Assembly (NCBI RefSeq): GCF_023757625.1
Contig: NZ_JALGBZ010000003.1
Coordinates: 62,001-126,000, forward strand
Length of the DNA: 64,000 nucleotides
Reading direction: 5' to 3'
Source: Halomonas sp. S3-1-1
Lineage (GTDB): Bacteria > Pseudomonadota > Gammaproteobacteria > Pseudomonadales > Halomonadaceae
Both the position numbers and the translations under genes were made by a program. The notes under the pieces were generated by a model. That model was not told the DNA's origin. It was given only the letters and a program-made list of their open reading frames with translations, and searched no databases. Below, piece by piece: positions 32,454-40,928 of the stretch; positions within the stretch are counted from its first letter, which is position 1, and each line of letters begins with the position of its first letter.

Positions 32454-33132
32454 GACTAACTTCCTCTATCGTACTTTGTTGCGCATAGCGTGCTTCAATG
32501 CCCCTGAACATCGCGCCGTATAAGCGGTAGAACATATTGGCGCTATCGATCACTGCGGCAAGATCCTCTTCCCCTAGCTGATTTATCTGCTCTTCGAAAA
32601 AGGCCAAGTGGCCAATATCCAGGCTGCCGTGTGAGGTCAGGTAGCGTACGGCATTGTCAGGTAGCGCCAGGCTTGCCTGAAGCTTCTCGGCAGCTTGGGT
32701 CGCCAGCGCCGTGCTCGTACCTTCCAGTACCTGCACCATGCCGAAGAACGCGACTGGGTTACCATGCTCGATCGAATCACGAATCCAGGCCACCATCAGG
32801 CGTGTAGCGGGGTCGGGCATCGCGTCAGCGGCAGCACGGGGATCGCCACCCGCCTCGCGGATGTCGTCCAGAATCCACTGCTCGTGACCGTGCTCCTCTT
32901 CGATGTACTCCACCAAGGCCGTGCGCAGCCAGCCAAGGCGCTCGGGTAGCCGCGCACCACAGGCCATCATGAGTGGAACGGTAAAGCGTACGTGATGGTA
33001 TGCCTGACCGAGAAATGCAAGATACTCCTCAAGGGTCACGTTGCCTGCCAAGGCGCGGCCGACGATAGGCGTGCTCAGTAACCAGGTACGTGCTTCTTCC
33101 GTTGCGCTTTGCAGCTGTTGGTAAGCAGTCAT
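32437..33132 (-). CDS. Haem-oxygenase-like di-iron (TenA/UndA-fold) protein
   Basis: A 231-residue all-helical protein of the iron-containing redox enzyme family. Candidate metal ligands are E80 and H83 (IEEEHGHEQW), E137 (VQVLEGTSTA), and H168/D172/H175 (HGSLDIGHLAFF). This is the ExxH ... E ... HxxxDxxH pattern of haem-oxygenase-like di-iron oxidases. That fold includes UndA (1-alkene synthesis from fatty acids) and several N-oxygenases. Older annotation would call it a 'TenA transcriptional regulator', which the ligand set argues against. Its ATG overlaps the acyl ligase stop. Substrate unknown; a ligase-activated or free acyl chain is the natural guess. Confidence 0.82.
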   Translation of the reverse strand: MTAYQQLQSATEEARTWLLSTPIVGRALAGNVTLEEYLAFLGQAYHHVRFTVPLMMACGARLPERLGWLRTALVEYIEEEHGHEQWILDDIREAGGDPRAAADAMPDPATRLMVAWIRDSIEHGNPVAFFGMVQVLEGTSTALATQAAEKLQASLALPDNAVRYLTSHGSLDIGHLAFFEEQINQLGEEDLAAVIDSANMFYRLYGAMFRGIEARYAQQSTIEEVSHALVW

Positions 33133-34589
33133 TGTGTTGCTCCTTTTGTAGGGTAGGGGGCCGTGCTTTGTAACCAGTGTCCATAGGCCGTGAGTAGCTT
33201 GTCGCGACGTAGGCGGCCATTGGCGGTCAGTTGCTGGTTATTTGGAGTAAAAGGGGGGGTACGCTGCCACTCGTGTACCTGGGCGTAGTCGGGTAGCTGG
33301 CGATTGACGGCCTGGATGGCGGCGTCGAGCTGTGCATCGGTATGCTGAGCCGATGTGGGAACGATTAGCGCGCGATTGGCGGGCAGCGCCTCGCCGTAGA
33401 CCATGGCTTGAGCAATCGCAGACTGCGTGCAAAGCTCGCTCTCTACCCATTGCGGATTGACATTACGGCCATAGGCCGTAATGAAGACGTCTCGCTGGCG
33501 ACCATTGAGCGCGATGGACTCGTCTTGCCACTCACCGGTATCTCCCGTGGCGTGCCATTCGCCACACGCAGGCTCACCCAGGTAGCCCAGCATCAGGGCA
33601 CCGCTAACGTGCAGTTGACCTTCGCCATCGATACGCAGGCGCGCATGAGCGAGTGGGCGACCGACTCCCTGGCGTTGCTCGCCTGGACGGTTAAGACACA
33701 CCACCGAGGAACACTCCGATAAACCGTAGCCTTCGAAGACCGGCCAGCCGCCCTGTTGAGCATGGGTGAGCAAGGTGTTGGCCACCGGTGCCCCACCTAC
33801 CGCGACAAAGCGCAGGCCAGTAGGTGCGAGTGGGGAGTGGTTCACTAACGCTTGCAGCAGTTGCGGGACTAAAATCATGCTATGAGGCTGGTAGTAGGCG
33901 ATAGCCTTCAGTGCAACAGTAGCGTCGAAGCCGCTGGCTCCCTGCCAACCTAGCGATGCCATGCCAGGCAGCACGCTACAAGCGCCAAGCCATAGCGGTA
34001 AATAAAGCCCACCGATATTTTCCAGGAGTGTGGAAAGAGGCAGCATGGCCAAATGGCGGCGGATATCGAGCGCGGCCACTATCTCCGCGAGGCTTTCGGT
34101 AACGGTCAGCAGCGCCTCATTATCCAGACACACCCCCTTGGGGGAGCCGCTAGTGCCTGAGGTAAAAGTGATCCGTGTAGTGCCTTCATGTAACGCGGGC
34201 ACGTGGTCGACGCGACGCTGGCAGATGGCTGTATCACTGGTGGGCCGAAAGCTAAACGTTTCGCTACCTTGGCCAATCCAGCTGTCAATTCCTGCCTGTT
34301 GAACGATATGACGACGCTGCGTGTCACTGAAAAAATCAGGAATAGGCACCGCCACACGTGCTTCCATCATGAGAGCCAAATCCCACAGAGCCCACTCCAG
34401 TCCGTTATCCAGCGCCAACGCCACGCGTTGCGCACCTACCTCGCGCAAGCGTTGGCGCCGTTGAGCAATGTGCTGCATGACAGCCTTGTACGAGAGGTGC
34501 TGCTCGCCATCGCTGAGGGCGATACGCTGGGGGGTATGATGGGCGTGGTATTCGATCCGCTTCATCAGCGCATTAGGCAATACGTGCAT
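33129..34589 (-). CDS. AMP-forming acyl ligase (acyl-CoA/acyl-AMP synthetase family)
   Basis: A 486-residue ANL-superfamily enzyme. The ATP motif is TFTSGTSGSPKGV (about 141-153), motif A5 is YGLSECSS, the hinge region is NGRQRDVFITAYGRNVNPQWVE in pieces, and the C-terminal catalytic lysine is about K464 in GRLRRDKL. It is shorter than typical FadD proteins. No carrier-protein domain is fused and none lies nearby. It should adenylate a carboxylate, probably a fatty acid, and pass it to CoA or directly to a nucleophile. The ATG at 34589 follows GAGGTG and overlaps the hemolysin-family gene by 17 bases. Confidence 0.88.
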   Translation of the reverse strand: MHVLPNALMKRIEYHAHHTPQRIALSDGEQHLSYKAVMQHIAQRRQRLREVGAQRVALALDNGLEWALWDLALMMEARVAVPIPDFFSDTQRRHIVQQAGIDSWIGQGSETFSFRPTSDTAICQRRVDHVPALHEGTTRITFTSGTSGSPKGVCLDNEALLTVTESLAEIVAALDIRRHLAMLPLSTLLENIGGLYLPLWLGACSVLPGMASLGWQGASGFDATVALKAIAYYQPHSMILVPQLLQALVNHSPLAPTGLRFVAVGGAPVANTLLTHAQQGGWPVFEGYGLSECSSVVCLNRPGEQRQGVGRPLAHARLRIDGEGQLHVSGALMLGYLGEPACGEWHATGDTGEWQDESIALNGRQRDVFITAYGRNVNPQWVESELCTQSAIAQAMVYGEALPANRALIVPTSAQHTDAQLDAAIQAVNRQLPDYAQVHEWQRTPPFTPNNQQLTANGRLRRDKLLTAYGHWLQSTAPYPTKGATQ

Positions 34590-35214
34590 GCAACACCTCT
34601 TCGACGGCGGTTTCAGCCACTTCTAATCGGGTCTGGAGCATCTGCATGGCGTAACGAAGGTCCCCTGCCATGACCCAAGGACGATGCTTGTAATAACGCC
34701 CCCATAGGTGCGACTCATCGCCTAGCCGCTTAGGATCAGCCGGCATGATGGGCTGCGGCTCGAAGCCCATTCGGCGCAGGCCATTGGCAACTTCAGGCGT
34801 TGCCGTAAACAGCAACCAGGCGATGCCTTCTTTCGCCAATTGGTAGGCCAGATAGAGAAACAGTTGACGCTGCAAGCCAGGACGCAAGCTGGCCAGGTTG
34901 CCGATTTCAGCAATATCCTGACGAACAAGCGATGACTGAAAGCGCTTCGTGAGGATCTCTTCGGCTTGACCATCCAGGTAACGTTCCAAAAAGAGTGGCC
35001 CGCTGCTGGCAAGGCGCAGACCCACTGCAGCTAGGGGTTGATCGGCTTGCCACACCCCAAATAGACGAGGTAAAAAACGCTGGATATGAGCACTATGCTG
35101 TAGAACAAAGCGCTTTCTAATCAGCTGTTTAAGCGCTGTCTTTTCCTGCCAACTGATCGCCTCATGCCAATGCAGCGTCGACGGGTCAGGGGAGAGTGAA
35201 CGTAAGCGAGACAT
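34573..35214 (-). CDS. 'Thermostable hemolysin' family protein (GNAT-like fold)
   Basis: A 213-residue protein resembling the family named after the Vibrio thermostable delta-hemolysin. Marks are RFVLQHSAHIQRFLPRLFGV, LFLERYLDG, EIGNLASLRPG and LFTATPEVANGLRRMGFEPQ. No signal peptide or toxin repeat is visible. The fold looks like an acyltransferase of the GNAT/autoinducer-synthase sort: EIGNLAS followed by an Arg-rich helix resembles an acyl-donor site. I chose ATG 35214 because GGAG lies 7 bases upstream; the in-frame GTG at 35241 overlaps a likely -10. First gene of the operon. The hemolysin name should not be taken as function. Confidence 0.8.
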   Translation of the reverse strand: MSRLRSLSPDPSTLHWHEAISWQEKTALKQLIRKRFVLQHSAHIQRFLPRLFGVWQADQPLAAVGLRLASSGPLFLERYLDGQAEEILTKRFQSSLVRQDIAEIGNLASLRPGLQRQLFLYLAYQLAKEGIAWLLFTATPEVANGLRRMGFEPQPIMPADPKRLGDESHLWGRYYKHRPWVMAGDLRYAMQMLQTRLEVAETAVEEVLHARIA

Positions 35215-35255
35215 CGGTATCTCCATCGTGTTTTTAAACACTCTGGAGGGGGTGG

Positions 35256-35272
35256 CTTAACACAGGCTTAAG
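35256..35272 (-). promoter_or_regulatory. PmrA/QseB-type direct-repeat box upstream of the seven-gene operon
   Basis: On the minus strand CTTAAGCCTGTGTTAAG: two hexamers separated by 5 bases. A TTTAAA that could serve as -10 follows 17 bases downstream, so the proximal half-site would sit at -35, the usual position for PmrA-activated promoters. It lies in the divergent gap and could also affect the GNAT gene on the plus strand. Confidence 0.6.
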
Positions 35273-35327
35273 TCAGCTAAATATTTATTACCGCTTTTGC
35301 CGGGCAATGAAGAAAGGTGATGAATCA

Positions 35328-36269
35328 ATGGTGTTAGAACATGGATCATTTCTACAGGCTGAACGATGTCCGCTTTCCCAGCGCCGAGAAGCGCTGCTGC
35401 ATCTTGCAGCGGTCAACGACCCCAGCCATCAAGCCGATCTACAGCGCGCTCTAGAGCGTGCGAAGGCCGCACCAAACGTCGTCTGGCAGGGGCTTAGAGT
35501 CGTCAAACGAGGTGCTCACATCGAAACGGCGCTATGGGTCGAGCCCATGGAGGGCAACACCGCCCGGCTCTGGCTGCCCGGTGTTCAGCACGAGTGTTTG
35601 GGCACGCTTTTGAGCGATGCCCGTCAGTGGGTCGGAGCACAGGGATACACGCTTTGCCACGTGGCGCTTGGAGAAAGTGACAGCCATTGGGAGCCGGCGC
35701 TTGTAAAAAGCGCCATGGAGCGTCTGGCCGCGCTTTGGCACCTGAGCGTTGCGCTTTCAACGCCGCCTGCAATGCCAAAAACAGTGCCAGAAACAATGCC
35801 AAAAACAACGCCGGAAACACTTGAAGTGGCTCCGTTCGGCGCGCTTGGCCGCGAAGCGCAGCTTGGCTTATTGCAAGGCGTTAGCGACGGCTCGCTCGAC
35901 TGTCCGGCGCTGCTCGAGGCGCTGCCGATACAGACGCTGCTGTCGGGGTTTTACGCCGGTGCTCCCGATGCCCCAGGGCACTGGTATCGTATCCTTCACG
36001 AGGGCGAAACGGCGGGCGTGCTGCTGCTGGCGCCGCAAAGCCCCGCGCGTTGGGAGCTTCAACTGATGGGGTTATTGCCCGGCTGGCGCGGGCGAGGGCT
36101 TGGCCGGGCGCTTTTAGAGCGGGCGATGCGGCTGGCGTTTCAGGCTGGGGCTCGTGAGCTTTGTCTAACCGTCGATGCACACAACGCCCCGGCTGTCAGA
36201 CTGTACCTCGATGCCGGGTTCGAGCGTGAAAGCGAGCAGTTGCTCTATGCGTGGCGTAAGCCTTCGTAA
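35328..36269 (+). CDS. GNAT-family N-acetyltransferase
   Basis: A 313-residue protein. Residues 1-135 are a poorly conserved N-terminal domain. A linker near residues 137-158 repeats MPKT.PET-like units. The C-terminal GNAT domain has acetyl-CoA motif A in LMGLLPGWRGRGLGRALLER (about 246-265) and motif B in NAPAVRLYLDAGFERESE. The ATG at 35328 follows AAGGTGA; ATG 35307 would add seven residues. Acceptor unknown. It is divergent from the hemolysin-family operon and shares its promoter region. Confidence 0.85.
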   Translation: MVLEHGSFLQAERCPLSQRREALLHLAAVNDPSHQADLQRALERAKAAPNVVWQGLRVVKRGAHIETALWVEPMEGNTARLWLPGVQHECLGTLLSDARQWVGAQGYTLCHVALGESDSHWEPALVKSAMERLAALWHLSVALSTPPAMPKTVPETMPKTTPETLEVAPFGALGREAQLGLLQGVSDGSLDCPALLEALPIQTLLSGFYAGAPDAPGHWYRILHEGETAGVLLLAPQSPARWELQLMGLLPGWRGRGLGRALLERAMRLAFQAGARELCLTVDAHNAPAVRLYLDAGFERESEQLLYAWRKPS

Positions 36270-36359
36270 CTAAGGCAAATGGTCTTCGAAAAACGCCTTT
36301 TTACTCTATACTGAGGGCGTTCGCACAAGGACAACTGTTCAATTCATGGAGGAACGCTG

Positions 36360-36443
36360 GTGAAAATCATTCTCGGTATTATCGTATTTATCTTCCTCGT
36401 CGGTTTGTTGACGCTCACGGGCGTGTTCAAGCTCATCTTCTGA
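36360..36443 (+). CDS. Small single-helix membrane protein (27 residues)
   Basis: GTG start with a near-perfect GGAGGA six bases upstream (36348-36353), then 27 codons and TGA. It encodes a Lys followed by one long hydrophobic helix (ILGIIVFIFLVGLLTLTGVF) and KLIF. A TATACT at 36307-36312 could be its -10. The strong ribosome site, complete membrane helix and clean stop argue for a real small protein. I cannot assign a partner. The cytochrome c gene downstream makes a small subunit of a respiratory complex one possibility. Confidence 0.6.
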   Translation: MKIILGIIVFIFLVGLLTLTGVFKLIF

Positions 36444-36598
36444 CGGTGTCGGCGTGGCTTGACGTTCGAGCCAGCCTCCGGTCGCGACGCTTTGGGCGAT
36501 AGGCGCTCTAATGCTCGCGACCGCTTTCCCCAATTTCTTCACGCCCCGACATTGGTTCCTCGGCCGGTCGGGGCGATGTGTCATACAAGGAGTCCACG

Positions 36599-37270
36599 GT
36601 GAGCGTCAGGCGCGTAGCGGCAGTAGTGTTCGGCGTTTTAACAAGCGTCGCCGTGGCCGGTGAGACCGGAGAGGGCGAGGCGGTCTATGATCGGCTCTGT
36701 ATGGCGTGTCACCAAACCGGCGTGGCCGGCGCGCCGATTCGCGGCGACAGCGACGACTGGACGGCACGCCTGGAGCAGGACGTCGAGACGCTGGTGCAGC
36801 ACGCCATCGACGGCATCGGCGCCATGCCGCCCCGCGGCGGTAATCCCAATCTGACCGACGACGAGATACGCGCGGCCACGCACTATCTGGTCGAGCCGGT
36901 CATGGCGGCGCCGGCTGAAGAGAGCGAGGCCGCCGACGAACGTGTCGAGCGCGAGGCGCCGCTACCGGTTTCTGACGATGCCGAGCCTGATGACACCAAC
37001 GGCGAAGGCTCAAGCGCCGATCACCGCAGTCTCGACGGCGAGGCGCTCTACGCCCGCGCGCGCTGCGCTACCTGCCATGCCACCGGTATCGCCCGCTCGC
37101 CAAAATTGGGTGACACGAACGCCTGGCGGGAGCGGCTGGAGCAGGGGCGTGAGACGCTCTATCAAAGCGTGATCCTTGGCAAGGGCGTGATGCCGCCCCG
37201 GGGCGCAAGCACCGCCAGCGACGACGAGCTCAAGGCGATGGTGGACTACATGATCGAGCGCGCCCGCTAA
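36599..37270 (+). CDS. Dihaem cytochrome c (two c5-type domains)
   Basis: A 223-residue periplasmic electron carrier. A signal peptide covers about residues 1-21. Two c-type haem motifs are visible: CMACH (34-38) and CATCH (156-160). Each domain ends in a Met-ligand motif, GAMPPRGGN and GVMPPRGAS. The two domains are clear duplicates and are joined by a very acidic linker of about 35 residues (EESEAADERVEREAP region). GTG at 36599 follows AAGGAG. The electron partner is not encoded nearby. Confidence 0.92.
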   Translation: MSVRRVAAVVFGVLTSVAVAGETGEGEAVYDRLCMACHQTGVAGAPIRGDSDDWTARLEQDVETLVQHAIDGIGAMPPRGGNPNLTDDEIRAATHYLVEPVMAAPAEESEAADERVEREAPLPVSDDAEPDDTNGEGSSADHRSLDGEALYARARCATCHATGIARSPKLGDTNAWRERLEQGRETLYQSVILGKGVMPPRGASTASDDELKAMVDYMIERAR

Positions 37271-37286
37271 GGCGCCCGTTCAAACC

Positions 37287-37320
37287 ATCCACAGCCGCTC
37301 GGCTCGATCCGGCTGTGGAT
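37287..37320. terminator. Inverted repeat between cytochrome c and rep
   Basis: ATCCACAGCC and GGCTGTGGAT form a 10-bp stem with a 14-base loop, 17 bases after the cytochrome c stop. There is no T run. It lies between convergent genes and could slow transcription from either side. Confidence 0.45.
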
Positions 37321-37355
37321 AACTCGATATTCACTCGGCTTTATAGCAAGTGTCC

Positions 37356-39422
37356 CTAGCCCAACAGCGAGCGCAGCCCGGCGATCGCGTCCTTGCCCCG
37401 TGCCTGCTTTTTATCCGGGTCTTCCTTGTCGGCGCGCCCCTCCCACTCGAGGTCGTCGGCGGGCAGCTCGTCGAGAAAGCGGCTCGGCTGGCAGTCCATC
37501 AGCTCGCCGTAGGCCTTGCGCTGACGGGCGAGCGTCATGGTCAGCGTGCGCCGGGCACGGGTGATACCCACATAGGCCAGGCGACGCTCCTCTTCGACGG
37601 TGCCGACCTCGATAGCGTTACGGTGGGGCAGCAGGTCCTCTTCCAGGCCCATCAGGTAGACGTGGGGAAACTCCAAACCTTTCGAGGCGTGCATGGTGAG
37701 CAGCTGCACGCGGTCTGAGTCGTCCTCCTCGGCCTGCTGCTCGAGAATATCGCGCAGCACCAGCCGCGAAATCGCGGCTTCGACGCCGTCGGTCTCTGTC
37801 GCCGTGGCGTCGTCATCCTCTTCCGGGTCGCGGTTGAGTGACTTCTCGAGCTGGTCGATCAAAATCCACACGTTGGCCATGCGCCGCTCGGCGATGGTCG
37901 GGGCGCTGGCGTTTTGGTAAAGCCAGGCCTCGTAATCCATGTCGCGCAGCATGTCGCGAATGGCGGCGATGGCGTCGCCCTGGTCCATGCGCTTTCTGAC
38001 CCCTTCGATGAAGTGGGTAAAGCGCGACAGCCGCTCCACCGCCCGGGTCGGCAACACCTGCTCAAGGCCCAATTCGCGGCAGGCGTTGAACAGCGAAATG
38101 GCGCGGCCGGAGGCCTGGTCGTTGGCGTAGTTGGCGAGCTTTTCGAGCGTGCCGGGGCCGATCTCGCGGCGCGGCACGTTGACGATGCGCAAAAAGGCGT
38201 TGTCGTCCGCCGGGTTGATCAGAAGGCGCAGGTAGGCCATGGCGTCCTTGATCTCGTTGCGCGAGAAAAACGAGGTGCCGCCGGAGAGCTTGTAGGGAAT
38301 CTGGTAGTGCTGAAGCTTGAGCTCCAAAAGCCTGGCCTGAAAGTTACCCCGGTAAAGCACGGCGAAGTCGCGCCACTCCGCTTTCTCCTTGATGCGCCGG
38401 GTGAGCATTTCGCTCGCCACTCGCTCCGCTTCGGCCTCCTCGTGGCGGTTGACCACCACGCGGATCGGCGCGCCGTCGCCCATTTCCGACCACAGCGTCT
38501 TGTCGTAGACGTGGGGGTTGTTGGCAATTAGCGTGTTCGCCGCGCGCAGGATGGTACCGGTGGAGCGGTAGTTCTGCTCGAGCTTGATGACGTTGAGCCG
38601 CGGAAAATCCTCGCCCAGCGTCACCAGGTTCTCCGGCCGCGCCCCGCGCCAGGCGTAGATCGACTGGTCGTCGTCGCCGACCACGGTGAAGGTGGCGCGC
38701 TCCGCCATCAAAAGCTTCACTAAAAGATACTGCGAGACGTTGGTGTCCTGGTACTCGTCCACCAGCATGTAGTGGATCTTGCGCCGCCAGCGGGCCAGCG
38801 CCTCGGCATCGTTTTGCAAAAGCACCACCGGCAGCAGAATCAGGTCGTCGAAATCCACCGCGTTGTAGGCTTTCAAATGGCGCATGTAGGCTTCATACAC
38901 TCGCGCGGCGAACTGCTCGTCCTCGTCTTCGGCATGGGATAGCGCCTGAGCGGGTAGCACCAGATCGTTTTTCCAGGTGGAGATTTTGGCCTGCACCGTG
39001 TTGATTTGCTCGGCGTCGACCTGGGCGTCCTTGTTCATCAGATCGCGCAAGAGCGCCTTGGCGTCCTCCGGGTCAAACAGCGAAAAGCCGGGTTTGTAGC
39101 CCAGCGTTTTCAGCTCGCCGCGAATGATGTTGAGCCCCAGGGTGTGGAAGGTGGAAACGGTCAGCCCGTGGCCCTCCTTGCCCTTGAGCATCTGACCCAC
39201 CCGCTCTTTCATCTCGCGGGCGGCCTTATTGGTGAAGGTGACCGCAGCGATGCGCCGCGCGCTCATGCCGCACTCCTGCACGAGATAGGCGATCTTGGTG
39301 GTGATCACGCTGGTCTTGCCCGAGCCCGCGCCGGCCAATACCAGGCAAGGGCCGTCGATATAGCGCACGGCTTCCTGCTGGCGCGGGTTGAGGCCTTGGA
39401 TGCGGCTGAGAATAGAGGACAT
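37356..39422 (-). CDS. rep: ATP-dependent DNA helicase Rep
   Basis: A 688-residue SF1A helicase that clears proteins ahead of replication forks. Motif I is LAGAGSGKTSVIT, motif Ia AVTFTNKAAREMKERV, motif II VDEYQDTN, motif III VGDDDQSIYAWRGA, motif IV LEQNYRST, motif V TMHASKGLEFPHVYL, and motif VI LAYVGITRARRTL. Rep is favoured over UvrD by GPCLVLAGAGSGKT and the spacing. ATG 39422 follows AGGTAG; GTG 39428 is the alternative. Confidence 0.95.
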   Translation of the reverse strand: MSSILSRIQGLNPRQQEAVRYIDGPCLVLAGAGSGKTSVITTKIAYLVQECGMSARRIAAVTFTNKAAREMKERVGQMLKGKEGHGLTVSTFHTLGLNIIRGELKTLGYKPGFSLFDPEDAKALLRDLMNKDAQVDAEQINTVQAKISTWKNDLVLPAQALSHAEDEDEQFAARVYEAYMRHLKAYNAVDFDDLILLPVVLLQNDAEALARWRRKIHYMLVDEYQDTNVSQYLLVKLLMAERATFTVVGDDDQSIYAWRGARPENLVTLGEDFPRLNVIKLEQNYRSTGTILRAANTLIANNPHVYDKTLWSEMGDGAPIRVVVNRHEEAEAERVASEMLTRRIKEKAEWRDFAVLYRGNFQARLLELKLQHYQIPYKLSGGTSFFSRNEIKDAMAYLRLLINPADDNAFLRIVNVPRREIGPGTLEKLANYANDQASGRAISLFNACRELGLEQVLPTRAVERLSRFTHFIEGVRKRMDQGDAIAAIRDMLRDMDYEAWLYQNASAPTIAERRMANVWILIDQLEKSLNRDPEEDDDATATETDGVEAAISRLVLRDILEQQAEEDDSDRVQLLTMHASKGLEFPHVYLMGLEEDLLPHRNAIEVGTVEEERRLAYVGITRARRTLTMTLARQRKAYGELMDCQPSRFLDELPADDLEWEGRADKEDPDKKQARGKDAIAGLRSLLG

Positions 39423-39664
39423 GATCACTACCTGACAGGAAAGCGGGACGCTTTGGCCGTATCATACAGGCCGGCACGACGAAGGCGAAACCGGTGAATA
39501 AAAGTGGCCGGTAGCGTCTAAAAAATCTTTTATAGCATTAGACCAAAGTTCTATAAGAGCTTGTATAATACGCGACCGCTAAAAGGCGCCACGCCTTGGC
39601 TGGCCGCGTTCAGCCTGCCCCGGCCGTCGATCCACTGGCCGGCGCAGCACGCAAAGGAAGAGTC

Positions 39665-40132
39665 ATGTTTGAAGTAGCGCTTTTCGAGCCGCGCATGGCG
39701 CCCAATACGGGCAACATCATGCGCCTGGTGGCGAACAACGGCTGTCGGCTGCATTTGATCGAGCCGCTGGGCTTCGATCTCGAGGAGAAGAAGCTTCGTC
39801 GCGCGGGGCTGGACTATCGGGATCTGGCCAACGTGACGCGCCACGCCGATTTCGCCGCCTTTTTAGAGGCGATGGCCGGCCGCCGGATCTGGGCGATCAC
39901 CACGAAAGGCGTCAAGGCGTACAGCGAGGCCGCCTTTGCCCCGGGCGACGTGCTGCTGTTCGGCTCGGAAACCGGCGGGCTCTCAGCAGATGCCCACGCC
40001 GCGATCGACGAGGCCCAAAAGCTTCGGATCCCCATGCAGCCCAACAACCGCAGCCTCAATCTCTCCAACGCCGTGGCGGTGGTGAGCTACGAGGCCTGGC
40101 GCCAGCAGGGCTACCAGGGCGCCGGTGGTTAG
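39665..40132 (+). CDS. trmL: tRNA (cytidine/uridine-34 2'-O)-methyltransferase TrmL
   Basis: A 155-residue SPOUT methyltransferase that modifies the wobble base of two leucine tRNAs. It starts [20 protein letters not shown], with knot motifs LFGSETGGL and [15 protein letters not shown]. It has the minimal TrmL length. The ATG at 39665 follows GGAAGAG. A TATAAT at 39564-39569 may be its -10. Its stop overlaps the stop of the convergent pyrE by 4 bases. Confidence 0.95.
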   Translation: MFEVALFEPRMAPNTGNIMRLVANNGCRLHLIEPLGFDLEEKKLRRAGLDYRDLANVTRHADFAAFLEAMAGRRIWAITTKGVKAYSEAAFAPGDVLLFGSETGGLSADAHAAIDEAQKLRIPMQPNNRSLNLSNAVAVVSYEAWRQQGYQGAGG

Positions 40133-40794
40133 GCGGTGACGCCGTAGCGGTCGCGGTAGGCGCGCACCGCCTCGGCGTAGGCGAGCATCTCGCCGCCTTC
40201 GTGCTCTTCGAGATATTCAAGTACCTGCTCGAGCGTGACGATACTGACAACGGGCATGCCGTAGTCGGCGGTGACTTCCTGTAGCGCGCTCTTCTCGCCT
40301 TGGCCGCGCTCCTGGCGGTCCAGCGCGATGATGACGCCGGCGGCGCGGGCGCTTTGAGCCTCGATCAGCGTCATGACCTCGCGGATGGCGGTGCCGGCGG
40401 TGATGACGTCGTCGATGATCAGGATGTCGCCGGAAAGCGCCGCGCCGACGATGTTGCCGCCTTCGCCGTGGGCCTTCGCTTCCTTGCGATTGAAGGCGTA
40501 GGGCATGTCCCGGTCGTGATGGTCGGCAAGCGCGGCGGCGGTCACGGCGGCAAGGGGAATGCCCTTATAGGCCGGGCCGAAGAGCACGTCCGCGCCAAGG
40601 TCGCTGTCCATGATCGCCTGGGCGTAGAAGCGGCCGAGTTTGGCCAAGGCGCGTCCGGTCTGAAAAAGACCGGCGTTGAAGAAATAGGGGCTGACACGCC
40701 CGGACTTGAGCGTGAACTCGCCGAATTTGAGTACGCCCTGTTCGATGGCGAAGGCGATGAAGTCGCGCTGATAGGATTTGAGAGTCGAAGTCAC
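40129..40794 (-). CDS. pyrE: Orotate phosphoribosyltransferase
   Basis: A 221-residue enzyme making orotidine-5'-phosphate from orotate and PRPP. The PRPP loop is [16 protein letters not shown] near residue 120. [20 protein letters not shown] and [12 protein letters not shown] are typical. I chose GTG at 40794 as the start because [12 protein letters not shown] aligns with PyrE N-termini. Divergent from crc, as in Pseudomonas. Confidence 0.95.
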   Translation of the reverse strand: MTSTLKSYQRDFIAFAIEQGVLKFGEFTLKSGRVSPYFFNAGLFQTGRALAKLGRFYAQAIMDSDLGADVLFGPAYKGIPLAAVTAAALADHHDRDMPYAFNRKEAKAHGEGGNIVGAALSGDILIIDDVITAGTAIREVMTLIEAQSARAAGVIIALDRQERGQGEKSALQEVTADYGMPVVSIVTLEQVLEYLEEHEGGEMLAYAEAVRAYRDRYGVTA

Positions 40795-40928
40795 AATGAT
40801 CGTCTCTTGAGTCGAAAGTGAGTGAAAGTAACCGATTTGATCAGGTAACACGCCTGATTGAGCCTGCCTATTTACCCAAACGTCGAAACGTCGGGTATCA
40901 TACCGCAGCGACGCAAAAGGGACGATTT

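Noticed and set aside
32437..33132. TenA thiaminase or transcription regulator
   Set aside because: No thiamine genes nearby and the residues fit a di-iron ligand set.
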